A stretch of DNA of 64,000 nt from Phytoseiulus persimilis (GCA_037576195.1 CM075101.1:53258001-53322000); one strand, 5' to 3'. Positions 1 through 10,484 are shown, counted from the first letter of the stretch. The notes: generated by a model not told the origin, from the sequence alone. Translations and numbers: made by a program.

Positions 1-341
1 TCCAGGGAGGATGGTCGATCTGTCGGCCTTATCATCCGTCCATGTTGTCGCCATGCGCGGGTTCACCATTATAGGGAGTACCATCTATTGAAAAATTTAG
101 AGACCTGGATTGTGTTTTCCGCTAGCTGATGTCTTCATTGCGTGGCTGTGATACTGAAAGCCATTGGGGCCCATCTATTGCTGGAGTCAATGCTTGGCCC
201 TTTCCAGTGAATCTGCACAGGCGGTATAAAAGAAGGTTTCTATCAGGATAAACTCAGTGGGTGTGGAAGGTACTCCGAAAATTCTTCATTGAAGTGACTG
301 TGCACATACTTGTACTTCGTCCGAACTTGACTCCGCAATAC
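1..341. other. Unassigned sequence before the hAT element
   Basis: No coding region, RNA gene or repeat that I can recognise lies here. The only open frames are short and continue into the hAT end. The sequence just before 350 supplies the left copy of the hAT target-site duplication. Confidence 0.5.
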
Positions 342-349
342 GTTATTAA

Positions 350-455
350 TAGGGCCCGAAATTTTATGCACGAAGATATGCATGAAAATATGCATAATAT
401 GCACGAAGATATGCATGAAAATATGCATATTATGCACGAAAATATGCATGAATAA
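350..455. repeat. hAT left terminal inverted repeat plus ATGCAT subterminal repeats
   Basis: The terminal repeat occupies 350-370. It is followed by a run in which ATGCAT and ATGCACGAA recur about every 15-35 bases up to 455. The matching right end is at 2645-2737. Subterminal short repeats in hAT elements are known binding sites for transposase; binding here is inference. Confidence 0.8.
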
Positions 456-938
456 CCGCGAAATCAGCGCAAAAGTATGCATAAGATCATGCGGAGAAAG
501 AAGTGAGAATGCTCGACAACATGCGAGGTACTAGAACCGTGGCAAGATTCGGGCGATATCATGGTCAGACTGTATGGATCAGAATTATCTGATATCCGTT
601 CCACCTACAGTCCGCAAAGATATGGGAGAAGTCGTCTCCCGGGTAGAAAAAGCCTCTCGATACGAATATCCCAAAAATGTCTCCTAGAGCTGGAACATAT
701 CACGAGCTTGAGTTGTTCGACGGACTTCGCAGCCTCTAGCTCCATGTCGGCTGTGCGATCGCAAGACGACCATACCATGACGAACTGATGTCGAACAGAG
801 ATGAGCTGAATAGCATGTCTTGAGAATCTCCAATGACGGGCCACCATCATCTGTGCCGCATTACCGAGCAGAGTTTCGCAAAGCATGGGTCTCCGCGTTC
901 ACGCCACAATTTCCAGTATCGCTGAGTTATAGACAACC

Positions 939-2408
939 ATGGGAAAACCGAAGCCCTCAGCTGAGGATCTCATGCAGCAGTTCGGACCAGACTTATTCTC
1001 CAGTGCTGGAGACACTGTTTCTTGTAATGTGTGCTCAAGAATTTTTGCCGGAGCTCGGAAGTTCACTCTCGATCAGCATGTCAGAACCGCAAGGCATAAG
1101 CAAGCATTGGAACTTCGGGAATCCAACTTGGACAGAAGAGCTTAGCGGGTTGGGAGGTTAGAAGACGGTCGACTTCGAAGAAGGCCTTTCCCGTCAGAGC
1201 TCTGTGAGGCTTTTCTGAAGGCGGATATACCGCTTGAGAAACTCCTAAACCAGCATCTGAGAAACTTTCTTGAATCCTGGTGCGGCCAGCATGTGCCATC
1301 TCCGACCAGCCTCCGGGAGAACTACGTTCCGGTATTGTACGAAGAAACTCTAGAGAGAATAAGAAATTCGGTCGATGATTCGCCCATATGGGTCTCCATG
1401 GATGAGACCAAAGATTCGTGCGGACGTTTCGTAGCCAATGTAATCATTGGTGAGCTGATAGTAGGACGCCCTGGTGAAAGTTTCCTGTTGGCTTGCGAGG
1501 CTCTATCAGCGACGAGTTCGACCACGATCGCTCAGCTCTTCTGCAAAAGCCTGGCAATCCTGTGGCGAGGCGAGACACATCATGAACGCGTGCTCCTCTT
1601 CGTCACAGATGCAGCTTCGTACATGAAGAAAGCCGGTCAAACGCTGCGGGGACTCTTCCCGAAAATGTGCCACGTTACTTGCGTGGCGCATGGACTCCAC
1701 AGAGTCGCGTAAGAAGTTCGGCAAAGTTCCCCAGACGTGGATAGTCTCATCGCCAACATGAAGAAGATCTTCCTTAAAGCGCCGTCTAGAGTTCAAGCCT
1801 CCAAAGCCGCCCTGGACATTCCTTTGCCGCCGTCCCCGATCGTCACGCGTTGGGGGACTTGGATCAAGGCCGTCGCTTACTTCGAGAACCTCAAGAACTT
1901 AATTAGCGACCACCTTGACGTCGATGAAGCAACTTCAATTTCGAGAACTAGAGAAGTATTCGGGATGTACTCGCTCAAAACAGATCTCGCAGCTATATGC
2001 AGCATGTTCGGAGCTTTGCCAACGATGATCGAAAAACTTGAAACGAAGGGCATGCCACTCTTGGACGCGATGAGTATAATCGGAGAGTTCCGATCGGAAA
2101 TGAGGAACATTCGAGGTTCACGGCTGAGGAACGTCCAAGATAGAGCTTCAACAGTTTTCGGGAACAACGTCGGATTACAACAGCTCTCCTTGATCGCCGC
2201 CGCACTCCAGAGCGTTAGTAGCGAGGAGATCATCCAAGCGATCGAAAATTACACTGTCTATGATCTTTCGCGATTCCGATTTGCTCCTGTAGTCTCTGTC
2301 GAAGAAGAACGATCTTTCTCGAAGTTCAAAGCCTTTTTGCGGGATAACCGGAGGAGTTTTGACTCTAAGAACATGAAGGCTTATGTGGTTGTACTATGCA
2401 ATCAATGA
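939..2408 (+). pseudogene. hAT transposase with BED-like zinc finger, two in-frame stops
   Basis: The frame runs from the ATG at 939 to the stop at 2406-2408, interrupted by TAG at 1143-1145 and TAA at 1710-1712 and otherwise continuous. The first 60 residues contain a C-x2-C...H-x-H finger (CNVCSRIF ... HVRTARHK), similar to the DNA-binding finger of CGGBP1-like and other hAT-derived proteins. The middle section has the motif SMDETKD, the likely first catalytic aspartate, and then FVTDAASYM, the likely second. The C-terminal part ends in EEERSFSKFKAFLRDNRR, the typical hAT dimerisation region with the third acidic residue. Length (about 489 codons) and domain order fit a full transposase. 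Because of the two stops this copy should not make intact enzyme, although a related copy could mobilise its ends. Confidence 0.85.
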
Positions 2409-2937
2409 ATGATGCCAGCGATCGGCAAATTAGAAAGAGTAAAGTACACGGCAATACCCTCTATACAACTACATATTCACAACCATGCGCCGGGCTGGTC
2501 TCTGGTCTCCACTCCTAACATAGAACCACGCTGTCAATGTCAAATGTATCATATAATTCAATACGAAAGAAGGGTTGCATGCTCACCTCATCAATACAGT
2601 CAATCAAGTACACTGATGCATCTTTCAGCACAAGTTCCAGTCCATAAACATACTGCATATGCACATGCATGCTGCATATGCAGTATGCTTAATCATGTCC
2701 AGGTGCATACTGCATATGCATAAAATTTCGGGCCCTAGTTATCGAGCACGATAACTCTGCTCCACTGACAAACTTCAGACGTGACTATGAAGTCTCTGCC
2801 CTATCTATTTCGGAAATGAGGACAACGTTTGGGAAGTCATCAGTAGAAAAGTGGTTGAGCCAAAACCCGAGCCGGGTGCCACCAAACTCATTCCCGAATA
2901 ACAAAGATTCAATGAAAACCAGGAAGGGCTCAAACTG

Positions 2938-3399
2938 TCAGAGAAAAAGATCACATGAATTTCCGTGATATGGGAAGAAAGCTTGAGGAGCGTTGGACAA
3001 GCCTCGGTCAGAGTGAATCAGGGCGAAAACGCTCATGAGGGGGCTTGCTTCACGTGCTTCCTGAGCGAGCTCCAAGGACACGGGTCGGATAGCGTAGGCT
3101 GGGAGCAGATGAAGTGCCCGAAAGGCAAGGAATTCCTTGAGAATTCCCCCTGGCTGCCTGATTTCTCCAGCCAAATCTATCTGCCTTGAAGTCATTCGCT
3201 TTACCGGAGCCTGCTGGTAATGGAGATGACATCCATAGATCCTAACGTTCGGAAACTCAGCTCGCACAGCGGCTCTCATGCCCTTGTTGAAGTCTCCCAT
3301 ATACGCCGATATCACGTTAGGCCGACGCTTAGCCTTGACCATTGTGCTCTGACATGTGATTGTGGGGCCACTCAGTTTCACAATCTCACCGTCTCTCAT
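2938..3399 (-). pseudogene. MULE (Mutator-like) transposase fragment
   Basis: The minus-strand frame of about 150 codons contains the block GDFNKGMRAAVRAEFPNVRI, followed by YGCHLHYQQA and a downstream helix LALHLLP-like segment. This is the signature of the MULE transposase core: a catalytic aspartate in a DFE/DFN-K context and a C-x-F/L-H-Y motif before the helical region. Only the core is visible. I could not find a convincing FLYWCH or other zinc finger upstream on the same strand, nor terminal repeats, so the element appears truncated. The flanks (2746-2937 and 3400-5075) show no other recognisable parts. An expressed domesticated gene is possible but less likely. Confidence 0.65.
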
Positions 3400-5075
3400 G
3401 ATCGTGGCTCGAACGGGGATCTTTGGGCCTTGGTCACCTGTTATTCTGCAAAAAGGCCTGATTGCTCGCGAAACTTCCTCGGTCGAACCCTCTGAATGCT
3501 GAGATTAACCCCGCAAATCAGCATCAGACATGCCGGGTGCGGAAGAGAAAAAAATCATCGGAAACCGTTGAGGATGTGGGGTTCCAGGGAAACCGGGCTG
3601 TTGGCAAAACGAGGAACAACGCATGAAGTATGGTGGGAGGAATGCTTCTTGAGAGGAACTCAGCATCGCCCTCTTTCGCGACGCAAGCAGAGTTCACGCG
3701 TTGGAAGAAGTGCTGCGATGAGCCTCGTTGGTCGTCACAGTCAAAACCACCTCGAAGATCTCACCAAATCCGACTCCCGAAACGACCACCATCACATGGT
3801 GTCATGTAATCACCCGTGTGATCCATTTTCTCCACACTCATAGATTGGGGGTAGGACATATGATGTCTTGATCCTACGTTCTTGTTCCGTGTAAGCATCT
3901 GAGCAGCGCGTCAGGTGAGGCTCAACGTACTTTTCCTACACTTGGAAATGTAGCATCAGCGATCTCATACGAGTTCCCCGAGACTATAGTCGTGTCACAA
4001 ATGCTGTTATCTCACTTCAGTGTTCCAGAAAATCCCAGTCGTGTTTTCGAAGCTTGCGATGCAAAGGAATCATAATATGGGCTCTCTCGGCCCTGTTCTT
4101 CCTCTTCTCGATGCGCGATGAACCATTCACCGCAGTGGCGTCTCTTTTCTGCACCTGAGGCGGCTTTCTATGGACTTTCGAACACCTCCCGTTTTCGCAT
4201 TGATATTTGAGGAGCAGCTGGTGGCTCGGAAGGGAAGTGATGAGTAGAGCTCCAATATGAGCGGCCATTCACGCGGAAAAGGGACATTTGTCTGAAACCG
4301 GACAGGGAGGCGGACATGCGAATTTCGGACTTTCTCCAGATGAATTAGGCATGTGAGAGTATTGTGTGTTATAATGCGGACCTCTTCGATCAGGTTTGTT
4401 CAGGTACCGTAACAGGCTCTTTATTCGTCGAAAACACGACCAGATAGGTCCGCATAAGCTGAATGGATAAGAGCCTCTCCATCTTCGATCGTGACATACT
4501 CTGTCTCCCGGCCGGAAAAAAGGTTCTTGTACACGCAAAAGGATGGCTCCACTTCTACATCAGAGAGGACGGAGTGCTCAAAGTTTTCGGAGTCTTTCCC
4601 TGACATTATCCGCCAGGTATCGGAATCGGGATTCTTGCCCATAATTCCCTTGAGTCGTATCGTGGAAGGACCTCTGGGAGTTCTGTGAATCGAGCAAAGG
4701 TTGCCGATCGTGCAATTCTGAAAGTTGCGCAAACAGGTCCAGCTGGAGTGTCAGGTCTGGGTCACCGACTCAGGATTCCAGCGACGAAGTGTCCGCAGTT
4801 TTGGTTTGAATCCTGGAGACGAACAATCCGATATCCTCTTTTGGAGCTTTTGAGCGATCTTTTGAAACTCCGTTACTTCCAGGGGCGTACACGGCTTTTT
4901 TTTGGGGGGAGGGGGGCGAGGATGTGATGACGATGGTGATGATGATGATGACCATCGTCGCGAGGTCTTCATGACGCAATAAATATGGTTTCCAAACCTG
5001 CGAAGATTTCCCTGATAACACAGAATCTTTGCAGAACAATTTCGTCCGTCGACGTGGTATTCAATCCACCCTTCC
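3400..5075. other. No recognisable gene; possible MULE flank
   Basis: Only short overlapping frames occur here, none with a family motif I recognise. A cysteine/histidine-rich stretch on the minus strand near 4150-4250 could be a decayed zinc finger, but it is too weak to call. A GAT/ATG trinucleotide run lies at about 4928-4953. Confidence 0.4.
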
Positions 5076-5160
5076 CAATATAATTATATTGCTCGAAATT
5101 CTTCGATTATAATCGAAGAATTTTGGTAAACTCGGCCATGCCCCCCCCCCCCCCCCCCCC
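5076..5160. repeat. Two perfect palindromes followed by a 20-base C run
   Basis: A 16-bp perfect palindrome (CAATATAATTATATTG) spans 5076-5091, and a 28-bp perfect palindrome centred on GATTATAATC spans 5096-5123. They are separated by four bases. A run of 20 consecutive C lies at 5141-5160. The two AT-rich palindromes can form adjacent hairpins and the C run can form unusual DNA structures. No gene function is visible. They may mark the end of an unrecognised small transposon. Confidence 0.7.
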
Positions 5161-5924
5161 TTGGTATGCCACTGTCCGTTACCCCAGTTAATACTCAGCC
5201 CCGCAGATAATGAGCGCTCTGTTGCCCGGAAACGATCGAATTTTTCGATGGATACATCCATTCAGAGCCATGATGTCAAGAAACCCAGACAAACGAACGG
5301 TAAAGGACATGTCCGTTCATATAGGAGCTCCAGTGACAGCTTAATGACGGCATTATTAGAAACGGTCCCGAATACAGGTATCCGTCCTATCCACTGATCA
5401 AGTTCGGAGTAAGCGTTTTATATGTGTGAGTCCACTGCGTTCCTTGGCCTTAATAATCAACCCTCGCGGTCCAAGACTCAAAAACACTTTCAACTGCTCC
5501 GAACCAAAAAAATGAGAAGAAACCGGCCTTCGGCAGATTCCGCGAGAAATGGCGGATCCGCTACAGCCGGCAGGGAAAAGATTTGGAACGCCACGCGAAT
5601 GTCATCCTTCGCTCTATATCTCTTAAGCAGAAGGAAGCGGAAGAAATATTGAGTGCGATCAGCAAACTCGGTGAACAAATAAGAGCTTCATTCTTTGGCG
5701 ACTTTCCAAATCTTCTATCCCCACTTTCTTGGCCAAGAGAGAGCCTTTTGACGGCCCTCCAAACGAGCAATATCTACGATAAGGCGCCCCGATGTTATGC
5801 CATCTGGATTCCTTTGCCTCTCCTCTAAGCCATAGGTCACCCATGAATCCGATCTCGGCAGAAACTGGGTCTCTCGTAAATATCGCTCCCGGCAATACCA
5901 TCACCTGATATTACTTCCAGTCTC
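5161..5924. other. No recognisable gene
   Basis: Several frames of 60-80 codons overlap on both strands, but none shows a conserved motif. The segment ends where the left arm of the fold-back structure begins. Confidence 0.4.
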
Positions 5925-6544
5925 ATACAGGGAGGTCGTACCGCTCCCGTGGCCCTGAAAGGGTCTCGGCAGTTCCTAGGCACTTTCGGCCCTGGATGGG
6001 GAATTCGAATAAGAAATATTGTGCCGGATACCCCATCCCAAGAGAACGCTTTCTGTCCAGTCGGCGGGCTCCTAGCTGCCTTGGTTTTTCTTATAGCATG
6101 AAACATCTTCCGGACCGATGAGAACCGAGCGAGATTCGAAATCTCCAAATGCTCATATCTTCGTCATCTGAAGGAGTTCATAGAGTGGGTTTTGGAGAGC
6201 TCGTGAATCCAGCTTTCCGATGCGTCCTTCAGAGTTTCCCCATGATCAATTTGAATACCTTCGAAATGAACAACTTGAAAGTGAATGTTTCTGACCCACT
6301 TTCTGGAGGTTGACCACTTTCTAGTTTGTGTCATAATATGCTCCTCTTCAGTGCGAGCACAATGCGGCAAACAGATCAAAAGGATATTTGGAGGGTCGAG
6401 GTTAAAAAACTAAGGAACTGTCGTTGGTCACTCTGAATTCATCGAATTTCATGCATAAACTCCAGAATATTTGATGGTTGAAGGTTCCGAGCCGGAGAAC
6501 ATCATGTTCTGAGCCGTGGAACACACGGAATCAGGCACCCAGTC

Positions 6545-7010
6545 CCCCAAAAGTTTGGTCAGATCGATCCCCGAAATACCCGACCAGAACCCCAAAAGCA
6601 TGGTCAGATTGGCCCCGGAATAACCCCTCCAACTTTTGAAAAATATGGTCAGACTGGTTCCGGAACCACCCCTCCAGCTTTCAGGAAGTATGGTCAAATT
6701 TATCACGGAACCACCCTTCTAGACTTGGAAAGTAGTGGTTAGATTGGTACCGGGATCACCCCTCCAGACTTGGAGAGCAATGGTCATATTGGTCCCGGAA
6801 TCACCCCTCCAGACTTGTGAGAAGTATGGTCAGATCGATTCCGGAACCACCCCTCCGGCTTTTGAAAAGTATTGTCAGACTTATTCCGGAATCACCCCTC
6901 CAGCTTTTGAAGAGCATGGTCAGACTGCTTCAGGAATCACCCCTCCAGACTTGGAAAGTAGTGGTCAGATTGGTACCGGGATCACCCCTCCATACTTGGA
7001 AAGCATGAAC
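6545..7010 (+). repeat. 45-bp tandem repeat array, forward copy
   Basis: About ten copies of a unit of 45 (occasionally 46) bases with core TGGTCAGATTGGTCCCGGAA followed by TCACCCCTCCAGACTTGGAAA. Starts at 6736, 6781, 6827 and 6872 show the spacing. Because 45 is a multiple of three, the array reads as an open 15-residue repeat. Nothing suggests that it is translated. Confidence 0.85.
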
Positions 7011-7379
7011 AATGAAGAATAAGTGGAATTTAATCTCACGCAAAATAGGATGTATACTCAAAAAAAAGGAGTACATGCTCATGCGAAGAAACGCAGAACT
7101 GAACGGTCAACCTATGCCTACGCCCGAGGTCCCGTAGGAACCCTAGCCGCAAGACAGAACGAAGAATAGATAAAAAAAAGGGAGACGAGAGCTGAATGAC
7201 GAAGCGGACGGCCCTTGATGACCCGGAAGTAATACAATACAGGGCTTGCCTCGAGTGCCCAGTCACCGAAAGGGCGGAGGGAGGGGTTTTAGAGGACACA
7301 CCTCATAACTAGGGCAACTGACGTAAGTCCTATCTCTTGTATCCGAAGGGATTTCCCCTCCCGCCACAAAAAAAAAATA

Positions 7380-7600
7380 CTTGGAAAGCAATGGTCATAT
7401 TGGTCCCGGAATCACCCCTCCAGACTTGTAAAAAGTATGGTCAGATCGATTCCGGAATCACCCCTCCAGCTTTTGAAAAGTATCGTCAGAATGATTTCGG
7501 AATCACCCCTCCAGCTTTTGGAAAGTATGGTCAGACTGGTTCCGGAATCACCTATCCAGACTTGGAAAAGTATGGTCAGATTGGTCTCGGAATGCCAGCT
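7380..7600 (+). repeat. 45-bp tandem repeat array, second forward block
   Basis: About five copies of the same 45-bp unit follow a 360-bp interruption (7020-7380) that lacks the unit. Confidence 0.8.
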
Positions 7601-7789
7601 TGATTTGGAACGGTCCTGAAGTCAACAGGAGTAAATCCTCACGCGTCAGGCCCGGGAAGTCGGTTAGGTCGGTGGCCCTGATCTGTTGGAGTCGTGAGCT
7701 CCTAGTCCTCCACCATACGGCTTCAATCTCCGCTCCGAGAGTGTTCTGTAGACCGTTGCGCCATCCATGTATTCAACGATCCCTTTAAA

Positions 7790-8290
7790 AGCTGGAGGGG
7801 TGATTCCGGGACCAATCTCACCATTACTTTCCAAGTCTTTGTTTTCCGGCTGAACCTCTCAGCCAGCCCTCAGAAGTGTCCCGGGATCACCTTCAGATAT
7901 TGCTTCAGTAACACTCCCTATCGCCTCGCAAATACTTTCCAAGTCTGGAGGGATGATTGGGGGATCACTCTGACCATCACTTTCCAAGTCTCGAGGGGTG
8001 ATTCCGGGACCAATCTGACCATACTTTTCAAAAGCTGAAGGGTTATTCCGGGGCCAACCTGACCATGCTTTTGGGGTCTGGGCGGGTGATTCCGGGGCCA
8101 ATCTGACCATGCTTTTGGACGTCTGGGCGGGTAATTCCGGGATCGATCTGACCATACTTATAACAAATCTGGAAGGGTGATTCCGGGGCCAATCTGACCG
8201 TACTTTTCAAAAGCTGGCGGGGTGATTCCTGGGCCAACCTGACCATACTTTTTGAAAGCTAGAGGGGTTATTCTGGGATAAATATGACCA
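7790..8290 (-). repeat. 45-bp tandem repeat array, inverted block
   Basis: About nine copies of the 45-bp unit occur here in reverse orientation (plus-strand core GGGGTGATTCCGGGGCCAAT). The block is interrupted by a roughly 95-bp non-repeat segment at 7839-7935 that recurs at 8306-8400. Confidence 0.8.
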
Positions 8291-8400
8291 TTACTCTCCA
8301 AGTCTCTGTTTTCGGCTGAACCTCTCAGCCAGCCCTCAGGAGTGTCCCGGATTCACCTTTCGGTATTGCTTCAGTAACACTCCCTATCGCCTCGCAAATC
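7839..8400. repeat. Direct duplication of a 95-bp spacer within the inverted array
   Basis: The segment 7839-7935 (GGCTGAACCTCTCAGCCAGC onward to CCTATCGCCTCGCAAAT) recurs at about 8306-8400 with only a few differences. The 467-bp offset suggests a higher-order tandem duplication of spacer plus array. Confidence 0.75.
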
Positions 8401-8439
8401 CCATTGCGGGCGGTGGGCTTGGGTCTTAAGATGGTTCAG

Positions 8440-8572
8440 ATTTAATTCTGATATAAATTAAATCCTCTTTTTACCACATAAGAAATTTGTTGTCCCGGCC
8501 GGGGATCGAACCCGCGATTGCTAGCTGAGCGTGGCACCCAAGGCGTTGGTTTATGCCACACGGCCAACGAGC
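8440..8572 (-). repeat. tRNA-derived SINE inside the fold-back element
   Basis: On the minus strand an A-box-like TGGCCGTGTGG lies at 8556-8566 and a perfect B box GGTTCGATCCC at 8502-8512, about 54 bases apart as in a tRNA. The sequence does not fold as an intact tRNA, and after the B box it runs into an unrelated AT-rich body (8440-8480). This is the structure of a tRNA-headed SINE transcribed by RNA polymerase III. It interrupts the inverted array, so it was inserted after the array formed or was carried along with it. Confidence 0.7.
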
Positions 8573-8574
8573 CG

Positions 8575-8720
8575 TCACTCTCCAAGTCTGGAGGGGTTAT
8601 TTCGGGACCAATCTGGCCATCACTCTCCAACTCGGGAGGGGTGATTCCGTGGCCCATCTGACCATGCTTTTGGGAGTCTGGGCGGGTAATTCCGGGATCG
8701 ATCTGACAAAACTTTTGGGG
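8575..8720 (-). repeat. 45-bp tandem repeat array, second inverted block
   Basis: About three reverse-orientation copies of the 45-bp unit lie between the SINE and the right arm of the fold-back structure. Confidence 0.75.
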
Positions 8721-9315
8721 GTCTGGGCGGCCGAGTTCGTGTGTTTCACGGCTCAGAATATGATCTTCTCTGCCTCGAGGCTTCCACAATCGAATATACT
8801 GTAGTTTATGCATAAAATTCGATGAATTCAGGGTGACCCCCGAAATATTTCTCAGATCTGATCATCGCATTATACTCGCTTTAAAGGGGAGCATGATATT
8901 GCCCAAACTAGAATGTGGTCAACCTCCAGGAAGTGGGTTAAAAACATCTACTTTGGACTTGATCATTTTGAAGGTATTCAAATTGTTCGTGGAACACCTG
9001 AAGGACGCATCGGGAAGCTGGACTCAAGAGCTTCCCAAACCCCACTTTATTAGCTCTGAACTCTTTCAGATAACGGAGATATGAGCATTATAAGTTTCCA
9101 AATCCCGCTCGGTTGTCATCGGTCCGGGAGATGTTTCATGCTATAGATAAAAAGAACCAAGGCAGCTAGGAGCCCGCCGACTGGACAGAAAGTGTTCTCT
9201 TGGGATGGGGTATCCGACACAATATATCTCATTCGAATCCCCGACCCAAGGCCAAGAGTGCCGAGACCCTTTCAATCAAACATCGACCGACAGTAAGAGC
9301 CCCGTATGCAGAAAG

Positions 9316-10484
9316 GCCAAGCCCGAGATCTCAGATAATGCGGGGGAGTTAATCGCGAGGGAATCAAAACCTCATATGCGACGTATCAGTTTCTCTTTGC
9401 GACGATTCCAGACGAAAGTTCTCTATGATTCCCCGGTACACAGTCTGTAAGCCAACGGAGAAGGGAAATCCAGAAGGAAAGGTCACGTGAGAGAGCGATG
9501 CCAGCTCCATGGAACGAAGCGGTCGAAAAGGTCGACGAACGCCTAATGGATGAGATCCTCGGCGAATTCGTTTACTACAAATGTATCGATACTGCAGCAA
9601 AGCCGGACGACGCTGTCAACGACCTACTGGATTTCTCAGTTTACAAATTTATCTCAGCCACGATGATGCGAAACAGTCTACAACCGAAACTTTTAGGGGA
9701 AGAACGGAAGTCGACTTTGCATCAGAGCATATTTTAATCATTGCGTTCAAGCAACTGAGCTCACAGGATTAGGGAGACGACAAACTGTCTCCGCTTCACG
9801 GACAGGGCTCGCTTATCTGGCCTGCTCACACCATAACTAAAAACGAATCCAGAGGCCAGTCCTTTCGCTCGTGTTGAATCAACCTGTCATCGCCATGCTT
9901 TCCTCGCGACTGGCTTCACGTTCAACCGCCCTCCCTCTGAATGGATCTTCGAAGACTCTTTCTCTGTTTGGACATGAAGAAGGAATATGAGAAGTTGTTT
10001 ATGTTGCAGAGGTTCAGAAAAACGGGTGCCTACCTAAGAACGAGGATAGAGAGCTTCGTCGTTAGGTATCAGTGTGTATTTTATTTCAGGTGGAATGCCT
10101 TTTATACGTAGACTAGCGTACCCTATCGCGCTTCGCTGCGACATCCGAGGTAGTTTGTCCGCGGCGGGGGTCGACAAACTTCCTCCGCTCGGGGCCCAAA
10201 ATATGCCCCAGATCATGGCGACGGGGCTAACGATACGCTCCAGATCATGGCGCCGGGAGAAGGAGTGCTTCTCTAGGTCATTCTTCTTCGAGTGCTTCTG
10301 GGTCAACCTGGAGTTCATCTTTGAACTTCAGAACTCTTTCCGGCGTAGTTGCTCTCCCCATTCGGATTATCCTGGCATCATGGAAACTCCTCTAGGTATT
10401 CGAATCCGTGCCCCACGGAGACTTCTCGAAGATAATTTCGCCCCGGTCTGAATCATATTTTTCCTCTGACTATACTTTTTAGGC
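9316..10484. other. No recognisable gene
   Basis: A frame of 79 codons at 9498-9737 (+) looks protein-like in composition, but I recognise no family. The rest consists of short overlapping frames. Confidence 0.35.

Larger units (their letters stand above)
350..2737 (+). mobile_element. hAT superfamily DNA transposon, nearly complete copy
   Basis: The element is 2388 bp long and bounded by perfect 21-bp terminal inverted repeats at 350-370 and 2717-2737, beginning TAGGGCCCGAAATT. The flanking octamers GTTATTAA (342-349) and GTTATCGA (2738-2745) match at six of eight positions. That is the expected 8-bp hAT target-site duplication with slight decay. Inside both ends lie clusters of ATGCAT and GCATATGC palindromes (361-455 and 2645-2720), which resemble the subterminal transposase-binding repeats known in hAT elements. 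The interior holds one transposase frame on the plus strand with two in-frame stops. The perfect termini against a damaged gene suggest an old but not ancient insertion. Confidence 0.92.
5925..9315. mobile_element. Fold-back-like element with long inverted arms and 45-bp tandem arrays
   Basis: The sequence from about 5925 to 6545 is repeated in reverse complement at about 8730 to 9315. By eye the arms are about 70-80% identical over some 600 bp. Examples are the TCATCGAATTTCATGCATAAAC block near 6438 and its mate near 8815, and the GGAGGTTGACCAC block near 6305 and its mate near 8918. The GAATTCGAAT...CCATCCC block near 6000 likewise has a mate near 9210. Between the arms lie tandem arrays of a 45-bp unit, in plus orientation at 6545-7010 and 7380-7600 and in minus orientation at 7790-8290 and 8575-8720. 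The inversion therefore continues into the core. No transposase is present. This layout recalls Drosophila FB elements and other fold-back or Pack-type non-autonomous DNA elements. The outer boundaries and any target duplication are uncertain. Confidence 0.7.

Noticed and set aside
4017-4268. Possible FLYWCH-like zinc finger upstream of the MULE core
   Set aside because: One C-x4-C plus a histidine is insufficient, and the spacing does not match the FLYWCH pattern.
5061-5261. Minus-strand frame with a polyglycine run
   Set aside because: The run is the translation of the 20-base C homopolymer. The frame has no other support.
6545-8720. Repeat arrays resembling a CRISPR-like layout
   Set aside because: The units are head-to-tail 45-bp repeats without unique spacers, occur in both orientations, and lie in a eukaryotic genome. 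They form a minisatellite.
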